Below, in pieces: positions 1 to 10,770 of a DNA stretch of 64,000 nucleotides. The notes beneath the pieces are model-generated. The model did no database searches. It was not told the DNA's origin and saw only the letters and a list, made by a program, of their open reading frames with translations. The translations under genes were made by a program, and so were the position numbers. Every line of letters starts with the position of its first letter. Positions within the stretch are counted from its first letter, which is position 1. The stretch lies in assembly GCF_004801255.1 (NCBI RefSeq), contig NZ_CP036295.1, forward strand, positions 495,001-559,000, in the 5' to 3' direction. The DNA is from Desulfovibrio desulfuricans. Lineage in GTDB: Bacteria > Desulfobacterota > Desulfovibrionia > Desulfovibrionales > Desulfovibrionaceae.

Positions 1-893
<893 letters not shown>

Positions 894-940
894 GAAAAAA
901 ACTCCTTCCGTCCCTGTCAATTAATATTTTTGACAAATTT

Positions 941-1056
941 CGTTGATAGCCATGGAGGAGAGGGTACACCCGATCCCATTCCGAACTCGGAAGTTAAGCT
1001 CTCCATCGCCGATGATACTGCATAACGTCATGTGGGAAAGTAGGCCGCTGTCAACG
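941..1056 (+). rRNA. 5S ribosomal RNA
   Basis: A 116-nt gene about 48 nt after the 23S end. The terminal helix CGTTGA/TCAACG closes it, and the internal CCGAACTCGGAAGTTAAG core is diagnostic of bacterial 5S rRNA. It belongs to the same rRNA operon as the 23S gene, in the order 23S-5S. The exact termini may differ by 1-3 nt. Confidence 0.96.
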
Positions 1057-1064
1057 ATTGCTCC

Positions 1065-1106
1065 AAAGCCCCTTGCTGCTGCTAGCGCAAGGGGCTTTGT
1101 GTTTTG
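1065..1106 (+). terminator. rho-independent terminator of the rRNA operon
   Basis: AAAGCCCCTTGC (1065-1076) pairs perfectly with GCAAGGGGCTTT (1087-1098) around a 10-nt loop. A T-rich tract follows. It sits 8 nt after the 5S gene. Confidence 0.9.
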
Positions 1107-1334
1107 TTGCGCTTCCCTTGCCCTGCTTCGCCTCCTCCGGCCCCCACATACGCCCCGCAGCCGCTGCCTGTAGTTTGACCAGGCCAGCAGTACCTGCAAC
1201 GCCCTGCCGTGTTCCGTCGTCGCTTCCTTCCTGCATCCCTTTTCATCACTTCCTTTTGCACCACTTCCTTCTTCCCTGAACCACCGCATCCCTTAGGCCT
1301 GCTCCCATTTGAAATCCCTTGCCTACAGTTTCTG

Positions 1335-1560
1335 GTGAGCCCGTCAGGCGCATTTACGCAAACCCGCCTTTTTTGGTCTGACGGCGTCAAAAGCATTTTT
1401 TTAATGCTCACGTACTTGAGTACGCTGCGCTTTAAAAAATGCTTTTTCCTTGCCAGACCAGAAAAATACGTATTTTGCAAATTCACCTAACACCAACCAT
1501 CGCCTCGCTCCGCTCCGGCGAGTCAAAGGAATTCTACCCCACAACCTGCTTCTGGTGTCG
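1335..1560. repeat. Direct repeat A, copy 1, containing a long nested hairpin
   Basis: This segment recurs at an offset of exactly 646 bp (1981-2196) with few differences. Inside it GGTCTG (1375-1380) pairs with CAGACC (about 1456-1461), an inner arm AAAAGCATTTTTT pairs with AAAAAATGCTTTT, and the centre holds CGTACTTGAGTACG. No ORF in it looks like a protein. It may be a dispersed intergenic repeat or MITE-like unit; this is inference. Confidence 0.8.
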
Positions 1561-3012
1561 GGATGTAAAAGGCAAATGCAAGTATCATCATAGTTTATGC
1601 CGCTGACTTCGTGCACAGCTTAAGGGCAGTCTTGAGTGCCGCAAATGTTGTGCTCCGCGTAAGGCGTCCCAAATTCCGCCAACCGGCGAACGATCACGCC
1701 CGAACGGCGGCAACCCGCCCAGCTCCGGCGAGTCAAAGGAAGGTTACCCCCCCAAAACCTGCTTCTGGTGACGGGCTGCGAAAGGCAAATGGAAGTAACA
1801 TCGTAGTCAGTTCTTCTGACTTCGTGCACAGCTCAAGGGCAGTCTTGAGTGCCGCAATGCCGTGCGCCGCGTAAAGCGTCCCAAACTTCGTCAACCGGCG
1901 AACGATCACGCCCGGAGGGCGGCAATATTCCCAGTGCAGGCTGATCACTCGGGAGGAAAACCTTTCACCCGTGGTTTTTGGTGAGCCCGTCAGGCGCATT
2001 TATGCAAACCCGCCTTTTTTGGTCTGGCGGCGTCAAAAGCATTTTTTTAATGCTCACGTACTTGAGTACGCTGCGCTTAAAAAAATGCTTTTTCCTTGCC
2101 AGACCAGAAAAATACGTATTTTGCAAATTCCCCTAACACCAACCATCGCCTCGCGCCGCTCCGGCGAGTCAAAGGAAGGTTACCCCTCAACCTGCTTCTG
2201 CTGCCGGGCGGTTAATTGCCAATGAAAGCAACCCGCAGCCTACGCTTCTGATGCCGTGCAACTCAAAGGCAGATGAAAGCGCCGCTACAATCCGTAAATT
2301 TTACTGTGCGAAACGTGAAGACAGTTGATAAACAGCGCGAGCAATTTTTGAACACGAGTGGAGCTGGTCTAGCTCCAGACTTTCAATCATTGCAGCGGAC
2401 AGTGGTTATTGGCTGAAGCGGAATAACATTCAAAGCGGCAGCGGACTTTGGCATTTACGCGGTGCGGAGGGAGATCACCTGAGCGAGCGTAGCGAGGGAA
2501 GGAAGCTCCCGCAGCTAAAGCCGCGTGCCCTCGCTAGCCCAAGGAAGCTGAAAACTTTTCCTGGGGGTGCTTCGGGGGGGATGCAAGGGGGGCCGCGAAG
2601 GGGGCGAAGCCCCATAACCGGCCCCACCTTGCCGTGCGCCGCGCAGGCGTCCCAAACTTCGCCAACCGGCGAACAATCACGCCCGGAGGGCGGCAACCCG
2701 CTCCGCTCCGGCGAGTCAACGGAAGGTTACTCCGCAACCTGCTTCTGGTGTCGGGATGTAAAAGGCAAATGCAAGTATCATCGTAGTTGATGCCGCTGAC
2801 TTCGTGCACAGCTTAGGGGCCGTCTTGAGTGCCGCAATGCCGTGCGCCGCGCAGGCGTCCCAAACTTCGCCGACCGGCGAACGATCACGCCCGGAGGGCG
2901 GCAACCCGCTCCGCTCCGGCGAGTCAAAGGAAAGCTACCCCCACAACCTGCTTCTGGTGTCGGGATGTTAATGGCCAATGAACGCAACCCACAGCCTAAG
3001 CTTCTGATGCCG
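1505..3012. repeat. Repeat family B, five partial units of about 210 bp
   Basis: The marker CTCCGGCGAGTCAA is found at about 1513, 1733, 2159, 2706 and 2914. Around it run shared blocks: ACCTGCTTCTGGTGTCGGGATG, split by small changes; CTGACTTCGTGCACAGCTTA; GTGCCGCAATGCCGTGCGCCGC; and CGAACGATCACGCCCGGAGGGCGG. Adjacent units are 208-220 bp apart. The units differ by substitutions and short indels and are interrupted by copy 2 of repeat A and by a unique stretch (2230-2630). No start-codon-led gene is supported. The function is unknown. Confidence 0.75.
1981..2196. repeat. Direct repeat A, copy 2, containing a long nested hairpin
   Basis: Second copy of the 1335-1560 unit, in the same orientation and nearly identical by eye, including the GGTCTG/CAGACC outer arms and the AAAAGCATTTTTT/AAAAAATGCTTTT inner arms. 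A different flank precedes it, so the repeat edge lies close to 1981. Confidence 0.8.
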
Positions 3013-3373
3013 TGCAGTTAAAGACAGGCAGGAATCACCTGCAGCACCTCGCATGCGCACCATCCATCGCCTGTAACCCTGGCGACATATTGCCCGTCAT
3101 GCAACCGTCACACTGACTGCTGAATGCTACTGCAGCTTAGTAAGAAAGCCTGTTCATTAGCATTGAGCAAATATTTTTGCCGTCAAAATCAATTATTATT
3201 GTAACGGATCCGCCATAGTATCGGCTTAGTGATGTTGGTGGCAAAGACGAGGGCCAAACTGCGGTTGCCGAGCCGCATGCCGCAAGCCATTATCACCGCA
3301 CGCAGTCTCCCCCGTCCCGCCTAGCAGGATTGTCCATAATCTGGCCATGTATTCACATTATGTGGAGGGGGTC
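3013..3373. other. Intergenic region upstream of the EAL-CBS-GGDEF gene
   Basis: About 360 nt with no supported gene. The stretch 3140-3230 is AT-rich, unlike its surroundings, and is the likely promoter zone for the gene starting at 3374. No clear -35/-10 pair was called. Confidence 0.5.
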
Positions 3374-5293
3374 ATGCCCGATTCTTCCGCGCAAGACTTG
3401 TTTGATGAAACTTTTTGTGACCTTCCTCTGACAGTGGGGCACATGCCTCATTTGCAGGCGCAGTTGCGCTGTGCGCCTGCCCTTGCTCCGCCGTCAGTTT
3501 CCATGTGTCTGCCCGTGGATGCCCCGGAGAGCAGCACCCCAGCCCGCGTTCCTGTTGAGGAGACCGACCGGCAGGCCTTTTTGGACGTCCTGCACAATCA
3601 GGAAATCACCAGCGTTCTGCAGCCTATTGTTTCACTCCGGGACGGCGCTGTTTTTGGGTATGAGGCCCTGGGGCGCGGCCCTGCGGGCACACTGCTTGAA
3701 AATCCAGAAACGCTGATTCAGTGCGCGCTTGAAAACGGCTGCATGCTGGAACTTGAGCATCTTTTCCGGCGCAGCGCGCTGCGTGCCGCCAGGCAGATGC
3801 CTACGGGCATTCGGCTTTTCCTCAATGTGAATCCCAACATCATTCAGGATCCGCATTTTGGCATGGGCTTTACCAAGGAATATCTCACCCGTTTTGCCAT
3901 CAGTGCCGAGGATATTGTTTTTGAAATCACCGAGCGCGAGTCGGTGGAAAACCTGCGCGGCTTCAAGCAGATAATTGAGCACTACAAGGGGCAGAACTAC
4001 CAGATCAGCATTGACGACGCCGGCGCTGGCTACTCTGGCCTCAACCTCATTTCGGACGTTCAGCCCCACTTTATCAAGCTCGATATGCAGCTTATACGCG
4101 GCGTGGACAAAGACCTCACACGCCAAGCCCTGATCAAGAGCATGCAGGAGTTTGCCGCGCTCACCAATACCCGCATCATTGCAGAGGGCATTGAGACGGA
4201 GGAGGAGCTGGCAACCCTCATCAGCTTTGATGTGCCCTATGGGCAGGGCTATTTTATTCGCAAGCCGTCGCCCTCGCCGCGCGTGGTTGAGCCCGCAGCC
4301 ATGCAGGTCATCCACCGCGAAAACAAGATAAAAAACCGCTTTTTTGGGGCACGCGTTCACAAATTTCATGTGCGGCACATATGCAGGTCGGGCACGGTTA
4401 TACCCCCGCATACGCCCATTCGCACGGTTGTCGAGCTGTTTGAAAACAACAGCAAGCTCAACGGGCTTTGCGTGGTCATGGGCGAAGTGCCCGTGGGGGC
4501 CCTCACCCGCAACCGCCTGCACGAGCAGCTCAGCGGCAGGTTCGGCTTTTCCCTTTTTGCGGACAAGGCCGTGGAAGCCGTAATGGACAGATCTTTTTTG
4601 AGTGTTGACCATCAGTGCACAATTGATCTTGTGGCCAGACAGGCCATGCGGCGCGACGACGCCAAACTGTATGATTTTGTCACCGTCACCCGCGAGGGCC
4701 GGTATCAGGGCGTTGTAACAGTCAAGGAGCTGCTGGAAAAAAGCATCGAACTTGAGGTGGCCAATGCCCGTCAGCTCAATCCCCTTTCAGAGCTGCCGGG
4801 CAATGCTCTTATTGATATCGAGCTGGAGAGGCTCGTGCGCCTTGGTCTGCCCAGAATTGTGCTCTATTTCGACATAGACAATTTCAAGGCTTACAACGAC
4901 AAATACGGGTTTAAAAATGGCGATCGCGCCTTAAAGCGCCTCTCTTCCATTATCAAGGAGAGCGCCGCCGAAGACGATTTTGTGGGTCATATAGGCGGCG
5001 ACGACTTTATCGCGGTTGCCGACGGGCGTACAGCGCAGGGCGTGTGCGAAACCATCATCAAGGCCTTTAACGAGAGTGTCCCCGCATTCTACAGCGCGGA
5101 AGACGTGCAGCGTGGTTACATTGAGGGCAAAAGCCGCAGTAATGTTGAAGAGCGCTTTCCTCTCATGTCCCTGACCATTGTCGGCGTTCGGGCCAACAAT
5201 TATCAAAGCAGTTTTGATCTGGCGCGAGCCGCGGCAGCGCTGAAAAAGCAGTGCAAGCGCATACAGGGCAGCAATTATCAGCTTGAAGCATAG
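3374..5293 (+). CDS. EAL-CBS-GGDEF protein (c-di-GMP turnover or sensing)
   Basis: A 639-aa cytoplasmic protein with no membrane segments. An EAL domain comes first (about residues 55-310), with EALGR in place of the usual EALxR, a DDAGAGYSG loop-6 motif (family usual DDFGTGYS) and AEGIE. A CBS-domain pair follows (about 325-455), then a GGDEF domain with GGDDF at about 541-545 and no RxxD inhibitory site. CBS pairs usually bind adenine nucleotides, so the enzyme may be controlled by energy state (inference). I chose ATG 3374 because GGAGG lies 5 nt before it; an in-frame ATG at 3347 lacks a ribosome-binding site. The EAL catalytic residues look mostly kept, and GGDDF can be active or degenerate, so the net activity is not predictable. 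The chemoreceptor gene follows 59 nt later. Confidence 0.92.
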   Translation: MPDSSAQDLFDETFCDLPLTVGHMPHLQAQLRCAPALAPPSVSMCLPVDAPESSTPARVPVEETDRQAFLDVLHNQEITSVLQPIVSLRDGAVFGYEALGRGPAGTLLENPETLIQCALENGCMLELEHLFRRSALRAARQMPTGIRLFLNVNPNIIQDPHFGMGFTKEYLTRFAISAEDIVFEITERESVENLRGFKQIIEHYKGQNYQISIDDAGAGYSGLNLISDVQPHFIKLDMQLIRGVDKDLTRQALIKSMQEFAALTNTRIIAEGIETEEELATLISFDVPYGQGYFIRKPSPSPRVVEPAAMQVIHRENKIKNRFFGARVHKFHVRHICRSGTVIPPHTPIRTVVELFENNSKLNGLCVVMGEVPVGALTRNRLHEQLSGRFGFSLFADKAVEAVMDRSFLSVDHQCTIDLVARQAMRRDDAKLYDFVTVTREGRYQGVVTVKELLEKSIELEVANARQLNPLSELPGNALIDIELERLVRLGLPRIVLYFDIDNFKAYNDKYGFKNGDRALKRLSSIIKESAAEDDFVGHIGGDDFIAVADGRTAQGVCETIIKAFNESVPAFYSAEDVQRGYIEGKSRSNVEERFPLMSLTIVGVRANNYQSSFDLARAAAALKKQCKRIQGSNYQLEA

Positions 5294-5352
5294 CCCTCAC
5301 TTGCCTTTCCGCTACGCTCGCCCCCACACAAACAAGCCCCACGGGAGTCTTC

Positions 5353-7107
5353 ATGAAGCTGACCACGAAATTAGTTCTTTCGTTCAGCAGCATCATTGTG
5401 CTTATGCTTGCCCTGTTTGGCGTATATTTTGTCAATACGGACCGCATCGACCGCGCCGTCAGTCACATGGACCAGCAGTATCTTCCCTCGCTTGTGGCGG
5501 TGCAAACCATGGCCGCCATGTTGTACTCGGCGCGGTCCGATCTGGCGGCGCTTACCCCGCACACCGACCGCGTAACCATTGCCGAATACCGCGACCGCAT
5601 CAAGCGCGCCCTCAAGCAGTTTGCCAACCATGCAGAAGCCTATCAGGCCCTGATGCAGACGCGCAAGCAGGCAGGGGAACCCGTGGATGACGAATTGTGG
5701 AATAATATTGTCGCCCAGATGCGCGCTGATGAGACCACCCGAGAAGAAATCATCCGTCTTGCGGGCGAGGGCGACACGGACGGTTCCATCGCCCTGTTTA
5801 CCCGCAGCAGGGCCGATTTTATTCGCCTTGCCCGCTATTTTGACCAACTGGTGCAGCACGATGTGGAGCGCAGTCAGGCAGCGGCGGCCAGCGCGCAGGA
5901 TATAGCCCGCAAATCGCGGATCGCCGGGGCAGCTCTGGCCCTGGTTGGCATATTGTTCAGCATTGCCGTAACAGCGGGCATCACGCTGGCCATCAAGCGC
6001 CAGCTGGGCAAAGACCCTGCGCAGCTGCAGCTTATTGCTGGACGAGTGGCCGCAGGAGATTACGAGCTGGAGTCCTCTGGCCGCCAGCAGGGCGTATATG
6101 CCTCGCTGGTGCTCATGGTTCAGGCGCTGCAGGCTCATATAGCCAGCGCGCGCTGCGAGTCGGAAAAAGCACGGGAAGAATCCGTACGGGCCAACGCCGC
6201 CCTGCTGCAGGCTGAGGCCGCCGAGCGCGACGCTCGGGCAAAAAGCGAGGCCATGCAGCAGGTGGCCGAAGCGCTGGAGGAAGTAACCCATGTGGTGGCA
6301 ACGGCATCCGGGCAGGTGAGCGACACCATCCGGCAGGCGGAAGAAAGCGCGGACAGCACTGCGCAAAGACTGGCAGAAGCCGCTACCGGTATGGAGCAGA
6401 TGAATGCCACGGTGGGCGAGGTTGCGCACAATGCGTCCGTGGCTTCGGATTCCTCCGCGGCGACGCGCTCACGGGCCGAAGCTGGCTCCAAGGTGGTGCA
6501 AAATGCCCTGCAAAGCATTGAAAAAGTGCGTTCTACCTCGCTACGTCTCAAGGACGACATGGAGCAGCTTGGCGGGCACGCGCAGGCCATTACCCGTATT
6601 ATGAATGTTATTTCAGACATTGCGGACCAGACCAACCTGCTGGCGCTCAATGCCGCCATCGAGGCCGCGCGGGCTGGCGATGCCGGGCGCGGCTTTGCCG
6701 TGGTGGCCGACGAGGTGCGCAAACTGGCGGAAAAAACCATGGCCTCAACCCACGATGTGGATACGGCCATCAAGGCCATCCAGCACAGCGTGGCCTGCAG
6801 CGCGCAATCGGTGCAAGAAGCAGTGCAGGGCATCGCCGTGGCGACGGAGGCTGCCCAGCAGTCTGGGCAGGCGCTTGAGGCCGTTGTGGGCACCGTGGAG
6901 GAAACCGCCAGCCAGGTCAGCGCCATTGCTACGGCAAGCGAGCAGCAGGCTGTGGCGACAAACCAGATCAACCGCACCATCGGCGAGGTAACCGACCTGT
7001 CGCGCCAGACGGCAGCGGCCATGAGCACTGCCTCCCGCGCGGTTACGGGGCTTTCCGCGCAGGCGCGAAATCTTGAAGGCCTTATTGAACAGATGCAGCA
7101 GTGCTGA
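5353..7107 (+). CDS. Methyl-accepting chemotaxis protein
   Basis: A 584-aa inner-membrane chemoreceptor. It has an N-terminal membrane segment (about residues 8-27), a periplasmic, mostly helical ligand-binding domain of about 160 residues, a second membrane segment at about 190-213 and a HAMP linker. A long coiled coil follows, with the conserved hairpin tip [18 protein letters not shown] near residue 425. It signals to CheA/CheW. The sensor domain resembles the four-helix-bundle type; the ligand cannot be told. No C-terminal CheR/CheB tether pentapeptide is seen (it ends LIEQMQQC). It starts 59 nt after the EAL-CBS-GGDEF gene and may be co-transcribed with it. Confidence 0.95.
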   Translation: MKLTTKLVLSFSSIIVLMLALFGVYFVNTDRIDRAVSHMDQQYLPSLVAVQTMAAMLYSARSDLAALTPHTDRVTIAEYRDRIKRALKQFANHAEAYQALMQTRKQAGEPVDDELWNNIVAQMRADETTREEIIRLAGEGDTDGSIALFTRSRADFIRLARYFDQLVQHDVERSQAAAASAQDIARKSRIAGAALALVGILFSIAVTAGITLAIKRQLGKDPAQLQLIAGRVAAGDYELESSGRQQGVYASLVLMVQALQAHIASARCESEKAREESVRANAALLQAEAAERDARAKSEAMQQVAEALEEVTHVVATASGQVSDTIRQAEESADSTAQRLAEAATGMEQMNATVGEVAHNASVASDSSAATRSRAEAGSKVVQNALQSIEKVRSTSLRLKDDMEQLGGHAQAITRIMNVISDIADQTNLLALNAAIEAARAGDAGRGFAVVADEVRKLAEKTMASTHDVDTAIKAIQHSVACSAQSVQEAVQGIAVATEAAQQSGQALEAVVGTVEETASQVSAIATASEQQAVATNQINRTIGEVTDLSRQTAAAMSTASRAVTGLSAQARNLEGLIEQMQQC

Positions 7108-7175
7108 CTTTAGACGACGGAGCAGCAGGCACCCGGCGGGGCGAGCGGGTAGCAAGCCTGGCCCAGAATAAAAAA

Positions 7176-7199
7176 TGGAGCCTCCTGCAGGAGGCTCCA
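7176..7199. terminator. Palindromic terminator between convergent genes
   Basis: TGGAGCCTCCTGCAGGAGGCTCCA is a perfect palindrome, preceded by AATAAAAAA on the plus strand. That A-run is a T-run for the minus strand, so it can end iorB as well as the chemoreceptor mRNA. Confidence 0.75.
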
Positions 7200-7234
7200 C
7201 CTGTGAAGCGTTCAGTTTGTCTGGCCGGGGCTGG

Positions 7235-7843
7235 CTACCTGTTGAGGTAGGCCTTTCCCAGTTCCAGGGCTTTAAGGTTGGATTCCTGCAGCTTGGGCGG
7301 CAGGAATTTTTTTATGGCCGCTTCCAGAGCGTCCACGCCAAAGGGCAGTACGCCAGAGGCGCAGACCACGCTCAGCAGCACGGTGTTGCCGCTCTGCACT
7401 GATCCGGCCTGCAGGCCAAGATCACGGCAGGCCACAAAATGGCACTGTCCGGCGACCTGACGGGTTCTTTCCATGATCTGCTGCATGTCGGGGTACACTG
7501 CCTTGCCCAGCGAAACGCTGAGCGGGGGCAGGGGGTCGCTGCTGGAAAAAACAGCGCCGCCTGGCTGCAGATAGGGCAGGGCGCGCAGGGTTTCGAGTGG
7601 TTCAAAGCCCAGCAGCACGTCGGCTTCGCCCAGATCAAGCTTGGGCGAGCGCCAGCCGCCGAGCAGCATGACAGATTCCACCACGCCGCCGCGCTGAGCC
7701 ATGCCGTGCACCTCGCCTGCCACAACCTCAAGCCCGGCTTCAAGAGCCGTGCGGGCCAGCAGGGTCGTGGCCGTCAGGGTGCCCTGACCGCCAACGCCGG
7801 TAAAGAATATACGCATCCGCTTTTGCATTTCTTGTGTCTTCAT
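7235..7843 (-). CDS. iorB: Indolepyruvate:ferredoxin oxidoreductase, beta subunit
   Basis: A 202-aa protein of the pyruvate-ferredoxin oxidoreductase gamma-domain type, with the N-terminal FFTGVGGQGTLTAT motif. It pairs with IorA to oxidise aryl pyruvates from aromatic amino acids to aryl-acetyl-CoA, passing electrons to ferredoxin. Its length matches the family (about 190-200). The gene begins 14 nt after the iorA stop, so the two form an operon (iorA-iorB). ATG 7843 has GGAG upstream; an in-frame ATG at about 7816 just before RIFFTG is an alternative. Confidence 0.93.
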   Translation of the reverse strand: MKTQEMQKRMRIFFTGVGGQGTLTATTLLARTALEAGLEVVAGEVHGMAQRGGVVESVMLLGGWRSPKLDLGEADVLLGFEPLETLRALPYLQPGGAVFSSSDPLPPLSVSLGKAVYPDMQQIMERTRQVAGQCHFVACRDLGLQAGSVQSGNTVLLSVVCASGVLPFGVDALEAAIKKFLPPKLQESNLKALELGKAYLNR

Positions 7844-7857
7844 AATATTTGCGCTCC

Positions 7858-9708
7858 CTACCGTTTCCGCGCCTTAAAGGCCGTAGGCGCAACCTGCAGA
7901 CAGACCATGCAGCCCGTGCAGAGTGTGGCATCCACAGCAAGATTGTCGCCCTCGCGGTAAAAGGCGGGGCAGGCCAATTGCTCAAGGCAGCGCATGGCTT
8001 CCGGCCCCTGCTGGGCCACCTCGGCCACCTGGGGTTGGGCCTTTTTGAGCTGACGGCGGGCGTAAAGCACGCAGGGCTCTTCAGTAATAAGTACCCGCAC
8101 GCCGGTCTGGGCCTTCATTTCTTCCAGCGCCTTGGCGACGGCCTTGACGTTGAACGAGCGCACCTTGGCGCACTGGGTAACGCCCATGGCCCGCACGATG
8201 GCTTCAATATCCATGTGCTGGCTCATGGAGCCGAGCATGTCCTGAATCATGCCGGGGTTGGGCTGGTGCCCTGTCATGGCCGTCGTGCCGTTGTCCAGAA
8301 TGACCAGAATGATGTCATGCTGGTTAAACACCGCATTGGCCAGACCCGTCATGCCGGAATGGAAAAACGTGGAATCACCGATAAAGGCCACCACGGGTTT
8401 TCCGGAAGCACGGGCAAAGCCGCTGCCTGCGGAAACCGAGGAGCCCATGCACACCAGAAAGTCAGCCGTGCGCAGGGGCGGCAGCAGACCAAGGGTGTAG
8501 CAGCCAATGTCGCTGGAGTAGTAGGCGTCGTCGCCAAATACCTGCCGCGCGGCATAGTAGACTGCGCGGTGCGAACAACCGGCGCAGAGGTTCGGCGGGC
8601 GTCCGGGCAGCTCCAGGTCTACGCTTCGCACTGGCTTGGCCGGGCAGGGGGTGTCCAGCCAGGAGGAAATGCGGCGCATGACCAGGGTTGTGGAATACTC
8701 GCCCTGACCGGTGAGGCCTGCATCCTTGCCTTCAATGCGCACGCGGATATCGTGCTTTTGCACCATGGCGCGGATGTCCTGCTCCAGAAGGTCAACGCCT
8801 TCTTCGAGCACCAGCACGCGATCGCAGCCGTGCAAAAATTCGGTAATCATGCCCGTGGGCAGGGGCCAGGTCATGCCAAGCTCAAGCACGCGCACGCGGT
8901 CTCCCCATCCGCCCACGGCAAGGGCGTCGGACAGATAGTCGCGCGCCACGCCGCTGGTGATGATGCCAAGGCGCGTGGGCGTCTGCGGCTCGCGCACGGT
9001 GTTGAACCGGCTGGATTCAGCAAACTGGCGGGCCTTTTCTATGATGCCGTCAAGGGCCACATGGCGCTTGCGGGCAACGGCGGGCACTGGCACAAAACGG
9101 CCTGGGTCGCGCTTGAATTCAACCTTGGGCTGGGCTGCGGGCAGATCGTCAAAATCCACAGCGCCGCGCAGGTGGCTGATGCGGGTGGTGGTGCGCAGCA
9201 TCACCGGCTGTTGAAGCTCGCGGGCAAGGCGAAAGGCCTCGCGGGTCATGTCCTTGGCTTCCTGAGCCGAGGCGGGCTCAAAACAGGGCAGCTGGGCAAA
9301 ACGGGCATAGGTGCGGTTGTCCTGCTCGTTCTGGCTCGAGTGGCAGCCGGGGTCGTCGGCTGTGAGCACCACCATGCCGCCGGGCAGACCCGTGTATGCG
9401 GATGTGAACATCGGGTCGGCGGCCACGTTGACGCCCACGTGCTTCATGGTGACGAGGCTCATGGCGCCGCCCAGGGCCGCACCGGCGGCCACTTCCATGG
9501 CGACCTTTTCATTGACGGAATATTCCAGCCTGTAGCGGCCTTCGCCGCCAAGGCGGTGGAACGTGTCCGGCACTTCCGAGGACGGCGTGCCGGGGTAACA
9601 GCTGACCATGTGCACGCCCGCTTCAAGCGCGCCGCGCACGATGGCCTCGTTTCCCAACAGCAGGTGACGCTCGCCGCGAGCGCCCTGCAACAGCGGATTA
9701 TTGCTCAT
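7858..9708 (-). CDS. iorA: Indolepyruvate:ferredoxin oxidoreductase, alpha subunit
   Basis: A 616-aa thiamine-diphosphate enzyme that decarboxylates indolepyruvate and related 2-oxo acids. The N-terminal POR alpha-like domain has GNEAIVRGALEAGV; the central-to-C-terminal TPP-binding half has CAGCSH and GDSTFFHSG...DNGTTAMTG. The C-terminus has one reduced ferredoxin-like segment, CTGCMVC followed by LQVAP. The fourth cysteine expected in CxxCxxCxxxCP is alanine, and only CLEQLAC lies upstream, so at most one Fe-S cluster with unusual ligation can form here, where archaeal IorA proteins carry more. ATG 9708 is preceded by GGAGG at a 3-nt spacing. It is co-directional with iorB. Confidence 0.95.
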   Translation of the reverse strand: MSNNPLLQGARGERHLLLGNEAIVRGALEAGVHMVSCYPGTPSSEVPDTFHRLGGEGRYRLEYSVNEKVAMEVAAGAALGGAMSLVTMKHVGVNVAADPMFTSAYTGLPGGMVVLTADDPGCHSSQNEQDNRTYARFAQLPCFEPASAQEAKDMTREAFRLARELQQPVMLRTTTRISHLRGAVDFDDLPAAQPKVEFKRDPGRFVPVPAVARKRHVALDGIIEKARQFAESSRFNTVREPQTPTRLGIITSGVARDYLSDALAVGGWGDRVRVLELGMTWPLPTGMITEFLHGCDRVLVLEEGVDLLEQDIRAMVQKHDIRVRIEGKDAGLTGQGEYSTTLVMRRISSWLDTPCPAKPVRSVDLELPGRPPNLCAGCSHRAVYYAARQVFGDDAYYSSDIGCYTLGLLPPLRTADFLVCMGSSVSAGSGFARASGKPVVAFIGDSTFFHSGMTGLANAVFNQHDIILVILDNGTTAMTGHQPNPGMIQDMLGSMSQHMDIEAIVRAMGVTQCAKVRSFNVKAVAKALEEMKAQTGVRVLITEEPCVLYARRQLKKAQPQVAEVAQQGPEAMRCLEQLACPAFYREGDNLAVDATLCTGCMVCLQVAPTAFKARKR

Positions 9709-9790
9709 GTTCCCTCCAGGCCCAGACGTGCCGCCTGAACCGCAACTGGATACAAAATGGCGCGGCCCATGCGGCCCCGCCTACAATGAC

Positions 9791-9826
9791 GCAAGCCCGC
9801 GCTGTTTGCACATGCGCGGGCTTGCG
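9791..9826 (-). terminator. Hairpin after the TPR membrane protein gene
   Basis: GCAAGCCCGCG (9791-9801) pairs with CGCGGGCTTGC around a short loop, 10 nt downstream of the stop at 9836 on the minus strand. It has no clear T-run, so it may be a weak terminator. Confidence 0.55.
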
Positions 9827-9835
9827 AAGAGATAT

Positions 9836-10585
9836 TTACTGAGCTTTGCCGGGGGCTTTATCGGCCCCGCCGTCTGGCGCCGCCGGGCTTGCGGCCTGGG
9901 CTGCTTCTTCATCAACAATCTTGGGGGCAAGCGCGGTGGCGCGGGCGCGAAAATATTCGCTGTTGAGGCCCTGAGCCTCGCGTGCAAGGGCCAGATACAT
10001 ACGTGCCGCCTGCTCCGGCTGCCCCGCGACCACGGCGGCCTCGGCCGTCATTTGCTTGAGCTGGGGAGCGGTAACCTCGCCGGGCAGTGACGACTGCAGC
10101 TTTTGCAGCGCGGCCAGCGCCTCGGCATATTTGCCAGCCTTGAGCAGGGCCCCCGCTTCGTTCATGCCTGCCACCAGCGCAAGGGAGCTTTTTCCCTCTT
10201 TGGCGGCCTTGGCAAAGGCATCCGCCGCAGCGGCATTGTCGCCATTGCTCATGGCGCTTTGCCCCAGGGCAAGATAGACGGAAAACCGCACATCTGCAGG
10301 GGCTTTTTCGGCCAGGGCGGCAAGCTCCTTGATCTGGGCTGGGCCGCTGGTTTGCAGCACAATGCGGGCCAGTGACTGGCGGGCCTCGTCGTTTTTGGAC
10401 GTGGTGTACCAGCGCCAGATGCCCGTGCCAGCCAGCACCAGTACGAACAGCACCACAATACTGGCTATGGTGCCAGCGTGGCGCAGCATAAACTGGAGCA
10501 TGGGGGCGCTTTCTGAGCTGACTTCGGCCTGCAGGTCGCGCAGCAGGGGGGATTCCTCCACGCCTTGATTCTTTTGCGGATTCAT
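9836..10585 (-). CDS. Membrane-anchored TPR protein (YfgM-like)
   Basis: A 249-aa protein with a single membrane anchor (about residues 37-57, TIASIVVLFVLVLAG) and a C-terminal domain of alpha-helical TPR-like repeats (about 85-215), followed by an Ala/Pro/Gly-rich tail. The topology (N-terminus inside, repeats in the periplasm) matches the YfgM family, which sits at SecYEG and assists chaperone networks. The assignment is structural and the exact role is inference. A good AAGGAG lies before ATG 10585. It is transcribed divergently from proA. Confidence 0.75.
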   Translation of the reverse strand: MNPQKNQGVEESPLLRDLQAEVSSESAPMLQFMLRHAGTIASIVVLFVLVLAGTGIWRWYTTSKNDEARQSLARIVLQTSGPAQIKELAALAEKAPADVRFSVYLALGQSAMSNGDNAAAADAFAKAAKEGKSSLALVAGMNEAGALLKAGKYAEALAALQKLQSSLPGEVTAPQLKQMTAEAAVVAGQPEQAARMYLALAREAQGLNSEYFRARATALAPKIVDEEAAQAASPAAPDGGADKAPGKAQ

Positions 10586-10770
10586 GTATCAAAACTCCTT
10601 ACAGGGAGGCGGAACCGCCGTTGTTTTTCCGCGCATTTGCCCTGCGCGCGTATCATCGGCGGAGCTGGACGGAAGCTTTTTTCTTAGGCCAGAATCAACC
10701 CCTCTGTCAAAACAAATATCCTCTGGTCAGGCTGCCTGCGCGGCCACGGCCACTACCACAAGGAGCACGC

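Noticed and set aside
1401..2987. Several 60-90 codon ORFs within the repeat block
   Set aside because: They repeat only because the DNA repeats. They shift frame between copies and lack ribosome-binding sites.
7849..9738. 629-codon open frame on the plus strand opposite iorA
   Set aside because: It is antisense to a well-supported gene in high-GC DNA. Its His/Gly/Ala-rich translation has no domain character.
10621..10770. N-terminal extension of proA by 50 codons
   Set aside because: The usual ProA length and AAGGAG at 10760-10765 fix the start at 10771.
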